DNA from: Bacteroidota bacterium | Lineage (GTDB): Bacteria; Bacteroidota; Bacteroidia; Chitinophagales; Saprospiraceae | Length of the DNA: 64,000 nt | Reading direction: 5' to 3' | NCBI GenBank assembly: GCA_020160935.1 | Contig: JAIUPL010000010.1 | Location: 62,001 to 126,000 of the forward strand | Part shown: one piece after another, positions 18,387-26,754 of the stretch | Position numbering within the stretch: the stretch's first letter is position 1 | Layout: the number at the start of each line of letters is the position of its first letter | Made by a program: the position numbers and the translations under genes | Notes under the pieces: generated by a model | Seen by the model: only the letters and a program-made list of their open reading frames with translations | Databases searched by the model: none | What the model was told of the DNA's origin: nothing

Positions 18387-19778
18387 TTACGCTTCGGAGG
18401 CTTTGCGGCGTTTGCGGCGTGTTTTGAATAATTCCACCACTTCCTTGTCTTTCAAAAAGCCCATGTCTACAAACTGCGTCGACACAAAGCGTTTCACATC
18501 CTGGTAGTCTTTGGCACGTTTGTCTGTGAAACGTTTCAGCAGTTTGCTGACGTAGTTCATCGACAGGCGTTCGATCGACTGGTTGAACTGCTGGTTGCCG
18601 AAAATTTTCATGTACACATTGAAAATCTTGGTCAGTTCGAAGTAATCGGCGTATTCGCGTTCGGTCAGGCCTTCCATTAGTCGTGCAAAATAGCGCAGGA
18701 TGAGTTGGCGGAGGCATTCGGTTTCTACGGACAGACCTTCGTGCGTATTGTAAAAATCCTGCACGGCCTCGATGGCATCGGGGTGTACGTAGCCCAGGCT
18801 GTGCACCTTGTCGGCAATGCGGTAGTAGTCGGAAATTTTATCTTTCCAGTTTTTGTCGATAGCGGCGCTCATGCGCTCGTCGTTTTCGACGCTGACGCCC
18901 GGCGAACTGTACAGACCAATCAGGAAGCGCAGGTAGCGGAGGTCGAATTCCGGGAACGAGCGGCGTTCGCGTTCGAAGTGCGTGGCAAATGCCAGGCGCT
19001 CGGCCGGGTCGAGGTCGACGTAATTGCCGCACATAGCCAGCATTTCGAGGTATTCTTCCGTAGCGTAGAAGTCCTTGTTGTTCAGGAATTCCTGGATACG
19101 GGTTTTCAGGCTGGCGTTTTCGCCACCGGCTTCGAAACGTTTGAGCAGGAATTGGCGCAGCGCCGAGAAGTTGGGCTTCATTTCACCCAGTGAAGTGGGG
19201 AAATCGGCGGAGTGGTATTGTTCGTTGCGGAACTGATTGGAGTAACGCGTGTAGAGTTCGGCGCGGTCTTTCAGGTCGCGGAAACGGTCGTGTTTTTGCT
19301 GTTGCAGGAAAAAACGGATGCGTTTGTTTTCCACGAGCGACATCAGGTTGGTAATCCATATATCACTGCTGAGGGCAAAACCAACGGAAATGGACTGACC
19401 GATACGTTTTTTCAACTGGTCGAAGTGGGGGCTGCGGCAGATCGCCAGCAGAATGTCTTTGAAGTGGTCGTTGGGGCGTACGTAGCGATATTGGTCGCTG
19501 ATCTCACCACGCAGTACGGCAAAACCCAGTACGCGGGGCAGGTACAGGCCTTCGAAGGGTGGTTCGAGCAGGTATTTTTCAAACGTCACCAGTTGCAATG
19601 GCGCTTCGGAGGCTACCAGGTGGTGTAGTGCGGAGAGTTGTGGTTCGAACTCCTGGCGCAGGTTATTGTAAAATTCATCCTCTTCTTCTTCGAGGTATTG
19701 AGCCAGATCGGGCGACTCCTGGATGGATGCCGCCAGTTCGTTCAGGCGGTCGTAGTACTTTTCGTCTAAGGGCTGCAT
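18387..19778 (-). CDS. Conserved protein of unknown function, 463 aa
   Basis: I do not recognise a family. The product starts MQPLDEKYYDRLNELAASIQ, has no signal peptide or membrane segment, and is predominantly helical with many charged residues. An acidic EEEEDEFYNN patch lies near the N-terminus, and the C-terminus is basic (FKTRRKRRKASEA), which may contact nucleic acid or ribosomes. It sits between lepB and rpsP on the same strand, after the rpsP terminator, with 114 bases and a promoter-like box separating it from lepB. A cytoplasmic structural or regulatory role is possible, but nothing in the sequence decides it. Confidence 0.65.
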   Translation of the reverse strand: MQPLDEKYYDRLNELAASIQESPDLAQYLEEEEDEFYNNLRQEFEPQLSALHHLVASEAPLQLVTFEKYLLEPPFEGLYLPRVLGFAVLRGEISDQYRYVRPNDHFKDILLAICRSPHFDQLKKRIGQSISVGFALSSDIWITNLMSLVENKRIRFFLQQQKHDRFRDLKDRAELYTRYSNQFRNEQYHSADFPTSLGEMKPNFSALRQFLLKRFEAGGENASLKTRIQEFLNNKDFYATEEYLEMLAMCGNYVDLDPAERLAFATHFERERRSFPEFDLRYLRFLIGLYSSPGVSVENDERMSAAIDKNWKDKISDYYRIADKVHSLGYVHPDAIEAVQDFYNTHEGLSVETECLRQLILRYFARLMEGLTEREYADYFELTKIFNVYMKIFGNQQFNQSIERLSMNYVSKLLKRFTDKRAKDYQDVKRFVSTQFVDMGFLKDKEVVELFKTRRKRRKASEA

Positions 19779-19887
19779 TCGGTTAAGATGATGCTATGAG
19801 TGGATGAAATATTTTTGCGTATTTGCTTGAAAATCAAACTTTTGTAATGAAAGTGGTTTCATGGATAAAGTTCGAAGGACAAGATAT

Positions 19888-19933
19888 TTGAAAAAAGACC
19901 TGGTAAAACCAACAAGGGCTTTACCAGGTCTTT
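19888..19933 (-). terminator. Intrinsic terminator of rpsP
   Basis: There is a perfect 14-base stem AAAGACCTGGTAAA / TTTACCAGGTCTTT with a 12-base loop, followed on the minus strand by more T. It lies 47 bases past the rpsP stop. Confidence 0.9.
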
Positions 19934-19979
19934 AATATCAATCTGTGGCAAAAGTAAAAACTTCGCGGAAGTTTTTCGC

Positions 19980-20600
19980 TTATGCTTCTTCTGTTTTTTC
20001 AGGTTCTGCAGCAGCCTCTTCAGCAGCGGGTGCTGCTTCTTCAACTACAGGTGCTGCTTCTTCAGCAACGGCTACAGGTGCTTCGGCTTCTACTTCAGCC
20101 GCTGGTGTTTCTACTACTGCTTCTTCTACCGGAGCGGCTTCTTCTTCAACAGCAGGAGCGGCTTCTTCTACAACCGGTTTGGCTTTTACTTTAGCAACAC
20201 CATCAACAGCAGCGACGAATTTTTTCTTCGCATCTGTGGTTGCTTCGCGGCGTTTTTGGATACCCGATTCTTTGGCTTCGATCCATTTTGCGAGTTGTTC
20301 ATCAGCCTGCTCGGGCGTCAGAGCGCCTTTTTTCACACCGCGGTCGAGGTGTTTGCGCAGCAGTACGCCTTTGAAACGCAGGATAGCGCGAACGGTATCA
20401 GTAGGTTGTGCACCGTTTTTCAGCCATTCGTAGGCGCGGTCGCGGTTGAGTTCGATGGTAGCAGGAACAGTCAGCGGATTGTAGGTGCCGATTTTTTCGA
20501 TGAAACGGCCGTCACGAGGTGAGCGGGAGTCGGCTACTACGATGTGGTAAAATGGCGCTTTCGAGCGGCCTTTGCGTTGCAAACGGAGTTTGACAGACAT
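19980..20600 (-). CDS. rpsP: 30S ribosomal protein S16 with long acidic/alanine tail
   Basis: It is a structural protein of the small ribosomal subunit. The start is ATG at 20600 ([20 protein letters not shown]); upstream codons in the frame belong to the leader. Residues 1 to about 80 are the S16 core ([20 protein letters not shown]). About 120 more residues follow, a charged linker and then a low-complexity Ala/Glu/Val tail ([20 protein letters not shown]). Extended S16 tails are usual in Bacteroidota. The gene has its own promoter, a leader hairpin and a strong terminator; rimM and trmD, its frequent partners elsewhere, are absent. Confidence 0.95.
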   Translation of the reverse strand: MSVKLRLQRKGRSKAPFYHIVVADSRSPRDGRFIEKIGTYNPLTVPATIELNRDRAYEWLKNGAQPTDTVRAILRFKGVLLRKHLDRGVKKGALTPEQADEQLAKWIEAKESGIQKRREATTDAKKKFVAAVDGVAKVKAKPVVEEAAPAVEEEAAPVEEAVVETPAAEVEAEAPVAVAEEAAPVVEEAAPAAEEAAAEPEKTEEA

Positions 20601-20631
20601 TGGAAATAGAAAATTTAAATGAGTAATACTC

Positions 20632-20662
20632 GCCCGGCTACCTATTTGAAATAGCACCGGGC
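20632..20662 (-). promoter_or_regulatory. Leader hairpin in rpsP mRNA
   Basis: On the minus strand GCCCGG...CTATTT pairs with AAATAG...CCGGGC, leaving only small internal mismatches. It lies between the promoter and the S16 start. There is no T-run, so it is not a terminator; it could be a regulatory or autoregulatory leader structure (inference). Confidence 0.5.
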
Positions 20663-20674
20663 TTTTCGAGGGCG

Positions 20675-20707
20675 CAAATGTACGCACCTTCGACTCAATT
20701 TACCAAA
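20675..20707 (-). promoter_or_regulatory. Bacteroidota promoter of rpsP (TTTG-N21-TACATTTG)
   Basis: On the minus strand a TTTG -33 box (20704-20707) and a TACATTTG -7 box (20675-20682) are separated by 21 bases, matching the primary-sigma consensus of the phylum. This is the clearest complete promoter in the window. Confidence 0.8.
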
Positions 20708-20721
20708 TATCTGTCAAAAAA

Positions 20722-21279
20722 TCATGAAAGGAGTACTTGCCGCACGGTATAGACATTTTGAAGGCTTCTCCCGTTATCAGTCAGGCGGAACAGGCTGAGG
20801 ATTTTGCTGTCTGCCTGTATACGGGTATTATCGGAGCCGCCAGCAGTCAGTTGAACAGTCACCAGAGCGTCGACAACCTGCCAGGGATGTTTCACTTTGA
20901 ATTTTATCAGCCCCTTATCCCGGTCTTCATACACCACTTTCCATCGGCTCGACAATTTGTTTTTGAGGCGTTCAAAAACGGTTGTTAGAGGCTGTTGGAG
21001 GCTTACCTCAATCTTTTGATGGGTATCGTAATCGATTTGGTCGGGAGTAAGTCCGATGTATTTGGCTCTATACCGAACATACAATACATGCACCAATACG
21101 GCCAGGATGCTAAAAATCAGGCCTGCACGAAATCCGGAGACCAGTGTTTGTTCCAGCGAAGGGTACACTTCACCGTCGATGTAGACAGGGAAAAAAAAGT
21201 GAAAAAACAGTCTGGGCAGCGTAAAAAGAGCAACACCGAATGCCAGCGTTCTCAAAAAAACAATGAGCAGGTTTTTCAT
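20722..21279 (-). CDS. Small membrane protein, function unknown
   Basis: This is a 185-residue protein. There are two hydrophobic segments in the first 70 residues (LLIVFLRTLAFGVALFTLPR and LIFSILAVLVHVLYVRY), then a soluble domain of about 115 residues (KYIGLTPDQIDYDTHQKIEV ... VKHPWQVVDALVTVQLTAGG). No family is recognised. It starts 12 bases after the stop of the preceding small secreted gene, so the two are probably co-transcribed. It is unrelated in appearance to rpsP, which starts 121 bases further along behind its own promoter. Confidence 0.65.
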   Translation of the reverse strand: MKNLLIVFLRTLAFGVALFTLPRLFFHFFFPVYIDGEVYPSLEQTLVSGFRAGLIFSILAVLVHVLYVRYRAKYIGLTPDQIDYDTHQKIEVSLQQPLTTVFERLKNKLSSRWKVVYEDRDKGLIKFKVKHPWQVVDALVTVQLTAGGSDNTRIQADSKILSLFRLTDNGRSLQNVYTVRQVLLS

Positions 21280-21291
21280 CGTGTCAGAGGT

Positions 21292-21588
21292 TTATTTTTT
21301 ACCATTGGGGTAATGTTGACGCATGCAAATGTAAAACTTGCGATTCAGAAATGCAAACTGCCTGATGTAATTGACAACGCCAGACTCGATGCTCCGGGCG
21401 TTCGCGCTTGCTGACAGGGCGGTTTTGATCACCTCTTTTTGAAATACCGGGTAACACGGGAGTCGTGGTAATAGAGAGTCTTTGGGTGCAGCGTCACTAA
21501 AAAGAACCCCTGCAGAAAGGGTGTGTGCCATCAGAAAAAATAGTGCTGCCATCAAGATAGGCCGGACATTTTTGATAAAAGTATTCAT
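21292..21588 (-). CDS. Small secreted protein, function unknown
   Basis: The start is placed at ATG 21588, giving 98 residues with a signal peptide (MNTFIKNVRPILMAALFFLM, cleavage near LSAG). ATG 21609 is an alternative that only lengthens the n-region. The mature part has two cysteines (LPCYPVF, FYICMRQHY) and a helix-like stretch EVIKTALSASANARSIESG. No family is recognised. It belongs to a run of small exported proteins on the minus strand. Confidence 0.55.
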   Translation of the reverse strand: MNTFIKNVRPILMAALFFLMAHTLSAGVLFSDAAPKDSLLPRLPCYPVFQKEVIKTALSASANARSIESGVVNYIRQFAFLNRKFYICMRQHYPNGKK

Positions 21589-21638
21589 AGAGAAAGCGAC
21601 GTGTTTCATGTTAGGGATAGACGGTGATGTGAAAAAGT

Positions 21639-21678
21639 AAAAATGGTAGCGCCGCATGGCTTTCCAGTTGGCGCTACC
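21639..21678 (-). terminator. Terminator-like hairpin between small secreted genes
   Basis: Arms GGTAGCGCC / GGCGCTACC with a 16-base loop, followed on the minus strand by ATTTTTACTTTTTC. It lies 27 bases past the stop at 21705. Confidence 0.75.
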
Positions 21679-21704
21679 GGGGTCATCCTACGGTGTATTG
21701 TCGG

Positions 21705-21977
21705 TTAATTGCAGCATTCGGTGAGGCCTGTAGCACAGCAGCATGCGCTAAATTCGTTGTACAGGTTATTTATAGTGCTACTGTAACTCCTACGTACCTC
21801 TTCCTTACACGGGCCCTCCAGCAATGCCTGTTTACAACCCAGCAAACCTTCACTGAGGGCTCTTTGGGCAAGTGCATAGTTCAGCGCGAAACTGGTCGTA
21901 CAGGGCGAGGTGGCCTGGGCGATATATTGCATGCTCATAAAAAAGCAGAGCGCAGCGATAGAAACGTATTTTTTCAT
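21705..21977 (-). CDS. Small cysteine-rich secreted protein
   Basis: This is a 90-residue product with signal peptide MKKYVSIAALCFFMSMQYIAQA. The mature ~68 residues carry eight cysteines, clustered at the end as ACCCATGLTECCN, so disulfides or metal binding are likely. No family is recognised. It starts 8 bases after the stop of the upstream lipoprotein gene, which suggests a two-gene unit closed by the hairpin at 21639-21678. A peptide toxin, adhesin or metal-binding role is possible but not supported directly. Confidence 0.6.
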   Translation of the reverse strand: MKKYVSIAALCFFMSMQYIAQATSPCTTSFALNYALAQRALSEGLLGCKQALLEGPCKEEVRRSYSSTINNLYNEFSACCCATGLTECCN

Positions 21978-21985
21978 GGCGGTGA

Positions 21986-22453
21986 TTATTTGTTTTTGTT
22001 GGATTTGAAATCAGATAGTACTTTTTCGGCTTCTTCCACATTCACCGGAATAAGAATTTCCGACTGCTTTTTTATGTCCAGTTGGGCGAAATCGGTGAAC
22101 TTTTTCTCCACGGCTTCGTATTGTGCCTTATACTGAAGTTCCAGTTTAAGGTACTCGATGTAATTGTCGGCATACGGAAGCCCTGTGAGGCAGGTTTGCA
22201 TTTGTTGTATGGCATGACCGTCATCCATAATTCCGCAATCATGCTTTTTGGCGAAGATTTTGTCGAGTTCGGCAGGCGGTATGGCCGCTAACATGCGCGA
22301 CATAGAATTAAGTACCGTACGCAAACGGGCTACTTCCGGATCGGCATCCATATTTTTTTGAAGCGCATTCAGGTCGACGGATTTAGGTTGATCCTGCTTG
22401 CAGGCAAAGAAGCCAGCAGCAGCAAAAAGCAGTAGAAACAGTACTTTTTTCAT
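21986..22453 (-). CDS. Lipoprotein, function unknown
   Basis: This is a 155-residue product with a lipobox (LLFAAAGFFAC), so the cysteine at residue 18 should be lipidated. The mature protein is helical and charged (LNALQKNMDADPEVARLRTV ... EAVEKKFTDFAQLDIKKQSE) and ends in a basic tail KSNKNK. Two further cysteines (HDCG, TCLTG) may pair. It is adjacent to, and probably co-transcribed with, the cysteine-rich 90-residue protein. No family is recognised. Confidence 0.6.
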   Translation of the reverse strand: MKKVLFLLLFAAAGFFACKQDQPKSVDLNALQKNMDADPEVARLRTVLNSMSRMLAAIPPAELDKIFAKKHDCGIMDDGHAIQQMQTCLTGLPYADNYIEYLKLELQYKAQYEAVEKKFTDFAQLDIKKQSEILIPVNVEEAEKVLSDFKSNKNK

Positions 22454-22594
22454 GTGAAGTGGTTTTGATGAAAAAATGTAGGTAAAAAATGTTAATACGC
22501 AATTCGGGTTTGTAGCCCCGCCCCGCTATCGATAAGCAGTTGGCTTAGCCTGAAACCTGTTTTGTCCGCAGTGTTAGTGTTTGTTATTGTTTTG

Positions 22595-23260
22595 TCACTT
22601 TCCGTAGTTTTCGTCGAGACAGTTGTGAAAATCAATATACGCCGCTATCACGCCTACCGCTCCGGCTATTACAGCGCCCCAGGGACCAGCCGATGCCCCG
22701 ATGGCAATTTCTGCTGCTACAAGTGCTAAGTGGTCGATTAATTGATCATAACAAGGTGTTGGAAAACCCGGGACTGTGGATCCGGCCGCCCCTCCACTCA
22801 ACATATTTTGAAGATCGAGTTCGGAAGCATGCAAACTCAGCAGTTCAGACAGATATTCTTTGGTCATGGCGCCCGTATTCAGGGCCTGTGTAATGGGCGC
22901 TCCTACCGCCGACAATTGGGCAGAGAACTCGGCCATGCTGTTGAACCCCAGCGATTTCAGTTTTTCATTCACCTTCAGAGACGAATACTTTCCCGATTTG
23001 AGGTCTTCATACACAACAGGGTCTTTGGCCAGTGGAAGTAGGTTCGTGACCATCCATTGTGCGTAGGCGACAGCCTGAGTTTCCATATCGGAGGTTCGCT
23101 GGCTGGTCTGGAATACCGCTTTCGTAGATGGGAATGATTCAGCCATGGGCAGGTCGGCGTCTTTGCTGCAAGAACCGAGCGTAAACACGACCGCTAACAG
23201 CAACACGAGTACCTGCCGAAATAAGGGTGGGCGAAGAAAAGAAAAACCAAGATTTTTCAT
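22595..23260 (-). CDS. Lipoprotein with C-terminal Gly/Ala-rich hydrophobic helix
   Basis: This is a 221-residue product. The N-terminus has a basic region, a hydrophobic core and lipobox LGSC. A helical middle region follows (SGKYSSLKVNEKLKSLGFNS). Near the C-terminus is a glycine/alanine-rich hydrophobic segment (IAIGASAGPWGAVIAGAVGV) of the kind seen in some bacteriocin-like or pore-forming peptides, ending in a polar NCLDENYGK. I cannot assign a family; a role in membrane interaction is a guess. It stands 141 bases upstream of the next lipoprotein gene on the same strand. Confidence 0.6.
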   Translation of the reverse strand: MKNLGFSFLRPPLFRQVLVLLLAVVFTLGSCSKDADLPMAESFPSTKAVFQTSQRTSDMETQAVAYAQWMVTNLLPLAKDPVVYEDLKSGKYSSLKVNEKLKSLGFNSMAEFSAQLSAVGAPITQALNTGAMTKEYLSELLSLHASELDLQNMLSGGAAGSTVPGFPTPCYDQLIDHLALVAAEIAIGASAGPWGAVIAGAVGVIAAYIDFHNCLDENYGK

Positions 23261-23793
23261 AATTTTGTACAGTTAAAAGTGACCCTTACTCTGATTGTTT
23301 TACCCGGCCATTTCAGGGATGAAAACCGGGGGCTTGAGGGGTAGGGGAACAAGGGGTAACAGTTGCCGCTGTTACCCTCTTTCTTTTTCGGTCGTATTGC
23401 AAAAGGTCATAGTAATTCCGGTCAACGATCGGGAAAACCCCAACGCTGAAGCAATACAAGGGAGAGGCACGAGTAGTGCGCAAGAAGAAAAACCAGGAAA
23501 AAGAAGTGATTAAAGCGTGCCGCACATTCCTGAATAAGATGGGAAGGCGCTGTGTTTGGCTGGAAATGCGGATTAAAAGTACCTGAGATTATCTATCGGT
23601 TTTTCAAAGTGTTTTACAAACGTAACAAGTTTTTGGAATGGATGCAAAATTCTGACATAAAAAATTTTAAATAATTTAAACTTGTACTAATCTTGTTTTG
23701 TAATCCGTTGAAATGCAGTTGGTTGCAAAGAGGTTGTGCCTTCCAAACAACATGATATTTTCCTTCTCATCCATTTTAATTTTTGATTTTTTG
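23261..23793. other. 533-base divergent spacer with one hairpin
   Basis: It separates the minus-strand lipoprotein from the plus-strand PKD protein. It holds a hairpin GGGTAACAG / CTGTTACCC at 23354-23377 followed by TCTTTCTTTTT on the plus strand, which looks like a terminator with no obvious plus-strand gene before it; a small RNA is possible but unsupported. The rest is A/T-rich toward 23660-23790, where promoters are expected. I see no convincing coding sequence. Confidence 0.45.
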
Positions 23794-26367
23794 ATGACCC
23801 GCACCTTTATTTTCCTGTTATGCTGTCTTGGATGTGCGCCTTTGTCGGCCCAGTCTGTTTCCGGAATAATCAATCATTATGCAGCTGTAACAGCCATCGA
23901 TTCCTGCACAGGCAGCCTGCAGGTTACGGACACCAGTGGTTTTCACAAGAATGATTTAATACTGATCATTCAGATGCAGGGCGCGGGCATTTCGGCTTCC
24001 AATAATTCGGGCTACGGTACGATTCAGGCCATGAATGCTGCCGGCTGGTTTGAAAAAGCAACGATCGATTCCGTGGGCGCGGATGTGCTGTTTGTCCGGC
24101 ACCGACTCATCCATCGTTATCAAACAACAGGCCATGTACAAGTGGTACGCATTGCTCGTTTTGCCACTGCGGTAGTGTCGGATACCTTGCGTGCACAGCC
24201 CTGGGACGGCCAGACCGGGGGCATCGTAGCGCTGGAAGTTACGGACTCGCTGGTACTGAATGCACCCATCATTGCCGATGGCGCCGGATTCCGGGGCGGA
24301 GCAGCCACGGTCGCTCCCGTCAATAACTGTAATTTTCTGATTCCCGAAACGGCCTATTTTTACAGTGCTGGCAACTGGCGCGGCAGCCTGAAAGGCGAAG
24401 GTATTGCAGCCTCCGAGGCGGGTAAAGAACTGGGGCGTGGCCCGCAGGCCAATGGCGGCGGCGGCGGCAACGACCACAATGCGGGCGGTGGCGGCGGCGC
24501 GCACATCGGTCGCGGTGGACTGGGGGGCAACAACGATGAGCCTTCTTCGCTGGGTTGCGACGGTTATTACCCCGGAATCGGCGGAAATAAGGTGGCCGAT
24601 GAGGCCTTGCGCCTCTTCATCGGCGGCGGCGGCGGCGCCGGGCATGCCAACAACGGATTCGATGGCTCGGGTGGCTCGGGTGGAGGAATCATCCTGATAC
24701 AGGCAGCCTCCATTTCAGGTTCGCAACCTATCCTCGCTGCCAGAGGTGCGTCGGCCAGCATTGCTAATGGCGATGGCGGCGGCGGCGGTGGCGCTGGCGG
24801 TACAATCTGGCTGGAAACGCAACAGGCGCCCACCGACCTTCAATTGCTGGCCCACGGCGGTAATGGCGGCAATACCTCAAACAACAATGCCAACCGCTGC
24901 TTCGGCCCAGGCGGCGGCGGCGGCGGCGGCAGGATTGTGACCAACCTGAGCGGATTTTCTGTTCCCTCGGGCGGCGCAGCAGGTATTGTGACGTCCTCCA
25001 CCGGGGCTTGTCAGGGGAGTTCCAATGGCGCGGCAACGGGACAGAACGGGCGCGTCGATCCGGTGCCTGCGTTTCCCCAAGGAAACCAGCCACTGATTCC
25101 GAAATGGGTGGCTCAGCCGCTATCCGATACGGTTTGTGAAGGCACTCCGGCTTATTTTCTGGTAAAAACGAACCCTGGCGACTGGCATTTTCAATGGCAA
25201 TACAACACGGGCAGCGGATGGCAGGATATCGAAACCGGCACAGGCTGGTATGGAGTCAACCAGGATTCTCTGGCTTTTCCCAATGTGTCGGCATCGATGG
25301 ACGGATGGATGTTGCGCGCACAGGCAAGTCGCCCCGGCTGTTACACCATCGTTTCCGAGGCCGCCGAACTTCGGGTCGGCAAAGCGCCCGTGGCAGGCTT
25401 CTCCGCAGCCGTGGATGGCCAAACGGTTTCGTTTTTTAACCAGTCGCAAGGTGGCGACGGCTACTTGTGGGATTTTGGCGACGGGCAATTCAGCAGCGAC
25501 CTGGAACCGCAACACACCTATGAAAATGAAGGTGTTTTCCCGGTATCACTCAGGGTTTACAATACCTGCGATACGGTGGAGGTGATGAATGACATTCAGA
25601 TTTTGTTGCTGCCAAATGCGGCTTTTGTAGCACCTGATTCGGTGGAATCCTGTGGGCCAACACTTGTTTCATTCCAAAATACATCTTCGGAAAACAGCCA
25701 GGTTTTTCAATGGTATTTCCCGGGTGGCAGCCCAGAAGCATCAGGCGCTTCCAGTCCCGACATTACTTACAGCACTACTGGAACATACGAAGTCGTGCTG
25801 ATTGTCTCCAACAATGCAGGTTCTGATACCTTCCAACAAACCATTCATATTCAAATACTTGCATTTCCCAGTGCGCAGTTTGATTATGTATTGTTGCCCG
25901 AGGGGGTGGTGCAGTTTACAGGAAATGACGGCTCCAATGCCGAGTTGACCTGGGATTTTGGCGACGGCAGCCCGGTGCTTACTTCTGCTGACACGGTGAC
26001 GCACCAGTACGCAAACGGCACATACACGGTGTCGCTCGTCGCGTCCAATTCCTGCGGTGCATCGGTGCTTCAGCAAATGATAGAAGTGACGAGTGGAAGT
26101 GTCGGAATCCGCCAGGAGGATGCCGGGCAGAGCATTCGGATTTACCCTAATCCGGCAAACCGTTTCCTGATTGTGGATGCTACCGAGGCTAACATCATGC
26201 TGGAACGCATTCGGCTACTCGACTTGTCGGGGCGTATGATGCTGGAGATCGGCGAGATTCAGGAACCGAAAACAACGATGTATCTGAGCCACTTGCCTGC
26301 GGGCGCCTACTGGCTGGAAATAACGACTGAAACGGGACAACAAAGGCGAATATGGATCAAACAATAA
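23794..26367 (+). CDS. Secreted PKD-domain protein with glycine-rich region and T9SS sorting domain
   Basis: The start is taken at ATG 23794 (MTRTFIFLLCCLGCAPLSAQ, a good signal peptide) instead of the in-frame ATG at 23713. It gives 857 residues. After a beta-rich N-terminal region comes a stretch of Gly-rich loops (ANGGGGGNDHNAGGGGGAHI and similar). Three PKD-like domains follow, marked by LWDFGDGQF, FQWYFPGGSP and LTWDFGDGSPV. The C-terminus (IRIYPNPANRFLIVDA ... YWLEITTETGQQRRIWIKQ) is a T9SS type A sorting domain. It is probably a large surface or secreted adhesive or structural protein. It converges with the short minus-strand gene at 26376. Confidence 0.85.
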   Translation: MTRTFIFLLCCLGCAPLSAQSVSGIINHYAAVTAIDSCTGSLQVTDTSGFHKNDLILIIQMQGAGISASNNSGYGTIQAMNAAGWFEKATIDSVGADVLFVRHRLIHRYQTTGHVQVVRIARFATAVVSDTLRAQPWDGQTGGIVALEVTDSLVLNAPIIADGAGFRGGAATVAPVNNCNFLIPETAYFYSAGNWRGSLKGEGIAASEAGKELGRGPQANGGGGGNDHNAGGGGGAHIGRGGLGGNNDEPSSLGCDGYYPGIGGNKVADEALRLFIGGGGGAGHANNGFDGSGGSGGGIILIQAASISGSQPILAARGASASIANGDGGGGGGAGGTIWLETQQAPTDLQLLAHGGNGGNTSNNNANRCFGPGGGGGGGRIVTNLSGFSVPSGGAAGIVTSSTGACQGSSNGAATGQNGRVDPVPAFPQGNQPLIPKWVAQPLSDTVCEGTPAYFLVKTNPGDWHFQWQYNTGSGWQDIETGTGWYGVNQDSLAFPNVSASMDGWMLRAQASRPGCYTIVSEAAELRVGKAPVAGFSAAVDGQTVSFFNQSQGGDGYLWDFGDGQFSSDLEPQHTYENEGVFPVSLRVYNTCDTVEVMNDIQILLLPNAAFVAPDSVESCGPTLVSFQNTSSENSQVFQWYFPGGSPEASGASSPDITYSTTGTYEVVLIVSNNAGSDTFQQTIHIQILAFPSAQFDYVLLPEGVVQFTGNDGSNAELTWDFGDGSPVLTSADTVTHQYANGTYTVSLVASNSCGASVLQQMIEVTSGSVGIRQEDAGQSIRIYPNPANRFLIVDATEANIMLERIRLLDLSGRMMLEIGEIQEPKTTMYLSHLPAGAYWLEITTETGQQRRIWIKQ

Positions 26368-26375
26368 AAAAATGC

Positions 26376-26735
26376 TCAGTAATTGCCATGTCCCTTGCCC
26401 TCCAGCCAGTCGACGTAATCCACCGACCCGAGCCTGAATTTGAATTGCACAGGTAATTTTTTGCCCATCTGATGTTCGATTTTGCAGAAAAAAGGCAGGT
26501 TATCGGGTTTCCATTGGGCCAAACCCGGGCTGAAAAACAGCGGTATCCCGGCAGGTTTTGAACAGACTGGCGCAATGGGAACAAACAGCAGCGTCGGTTT
26601 GCGGGCGGAAGATGGCGCATGGCTGTTCAACATTTGTTTTAACTCGGGAATGGATTTTCCATAAGCCTGAAAATCAATATTTTGTGCGTGCAATACATTG
26701 CCGAAAAAGCAAAGGATACACCAGCATTTCACCAT
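26376..26735 (-). CDS. Small secreted protein, function unknown
   Basis: The start is set at ATG 26735, giving 119 residues with signal sequence MVKCWCILCFFGNVLHAQ; longer versions of the frame would overlap the methyltransferase gene. The mature part begins NIDFQAYGKSIPELKQML and ends in a segment rich in aromatic and Gly residues (VDYVDWLEGKGHGNY). No family is recognised. It lies 19 bases downstream of the methyltransferase gene on the same strand, probably as its operon tail. Confidence 0.55.
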   Translation of the reverse strand: MVKCWCILCFFGNVLHAQNIDFQAYGKSIPELKQMLNSHAPSSARKPTLLFVPIAPVCSKPAGIPLFFSPGLAQWKPDNLPFFCKIEHQMGKKLPVQFKFRLGSVDYVDWLEGKGHGNY

Positions 26736-26754
26736 AAAAACAACCTTGTGCCGA

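Noticed and set aside
23295-23513. Short plus-strand open frame in the 533-base spacer
   Set aside because: It has no family resemblance and no signal peptide, its codons look random, and it contains a hairpin better read as a terminator or RNA structure.
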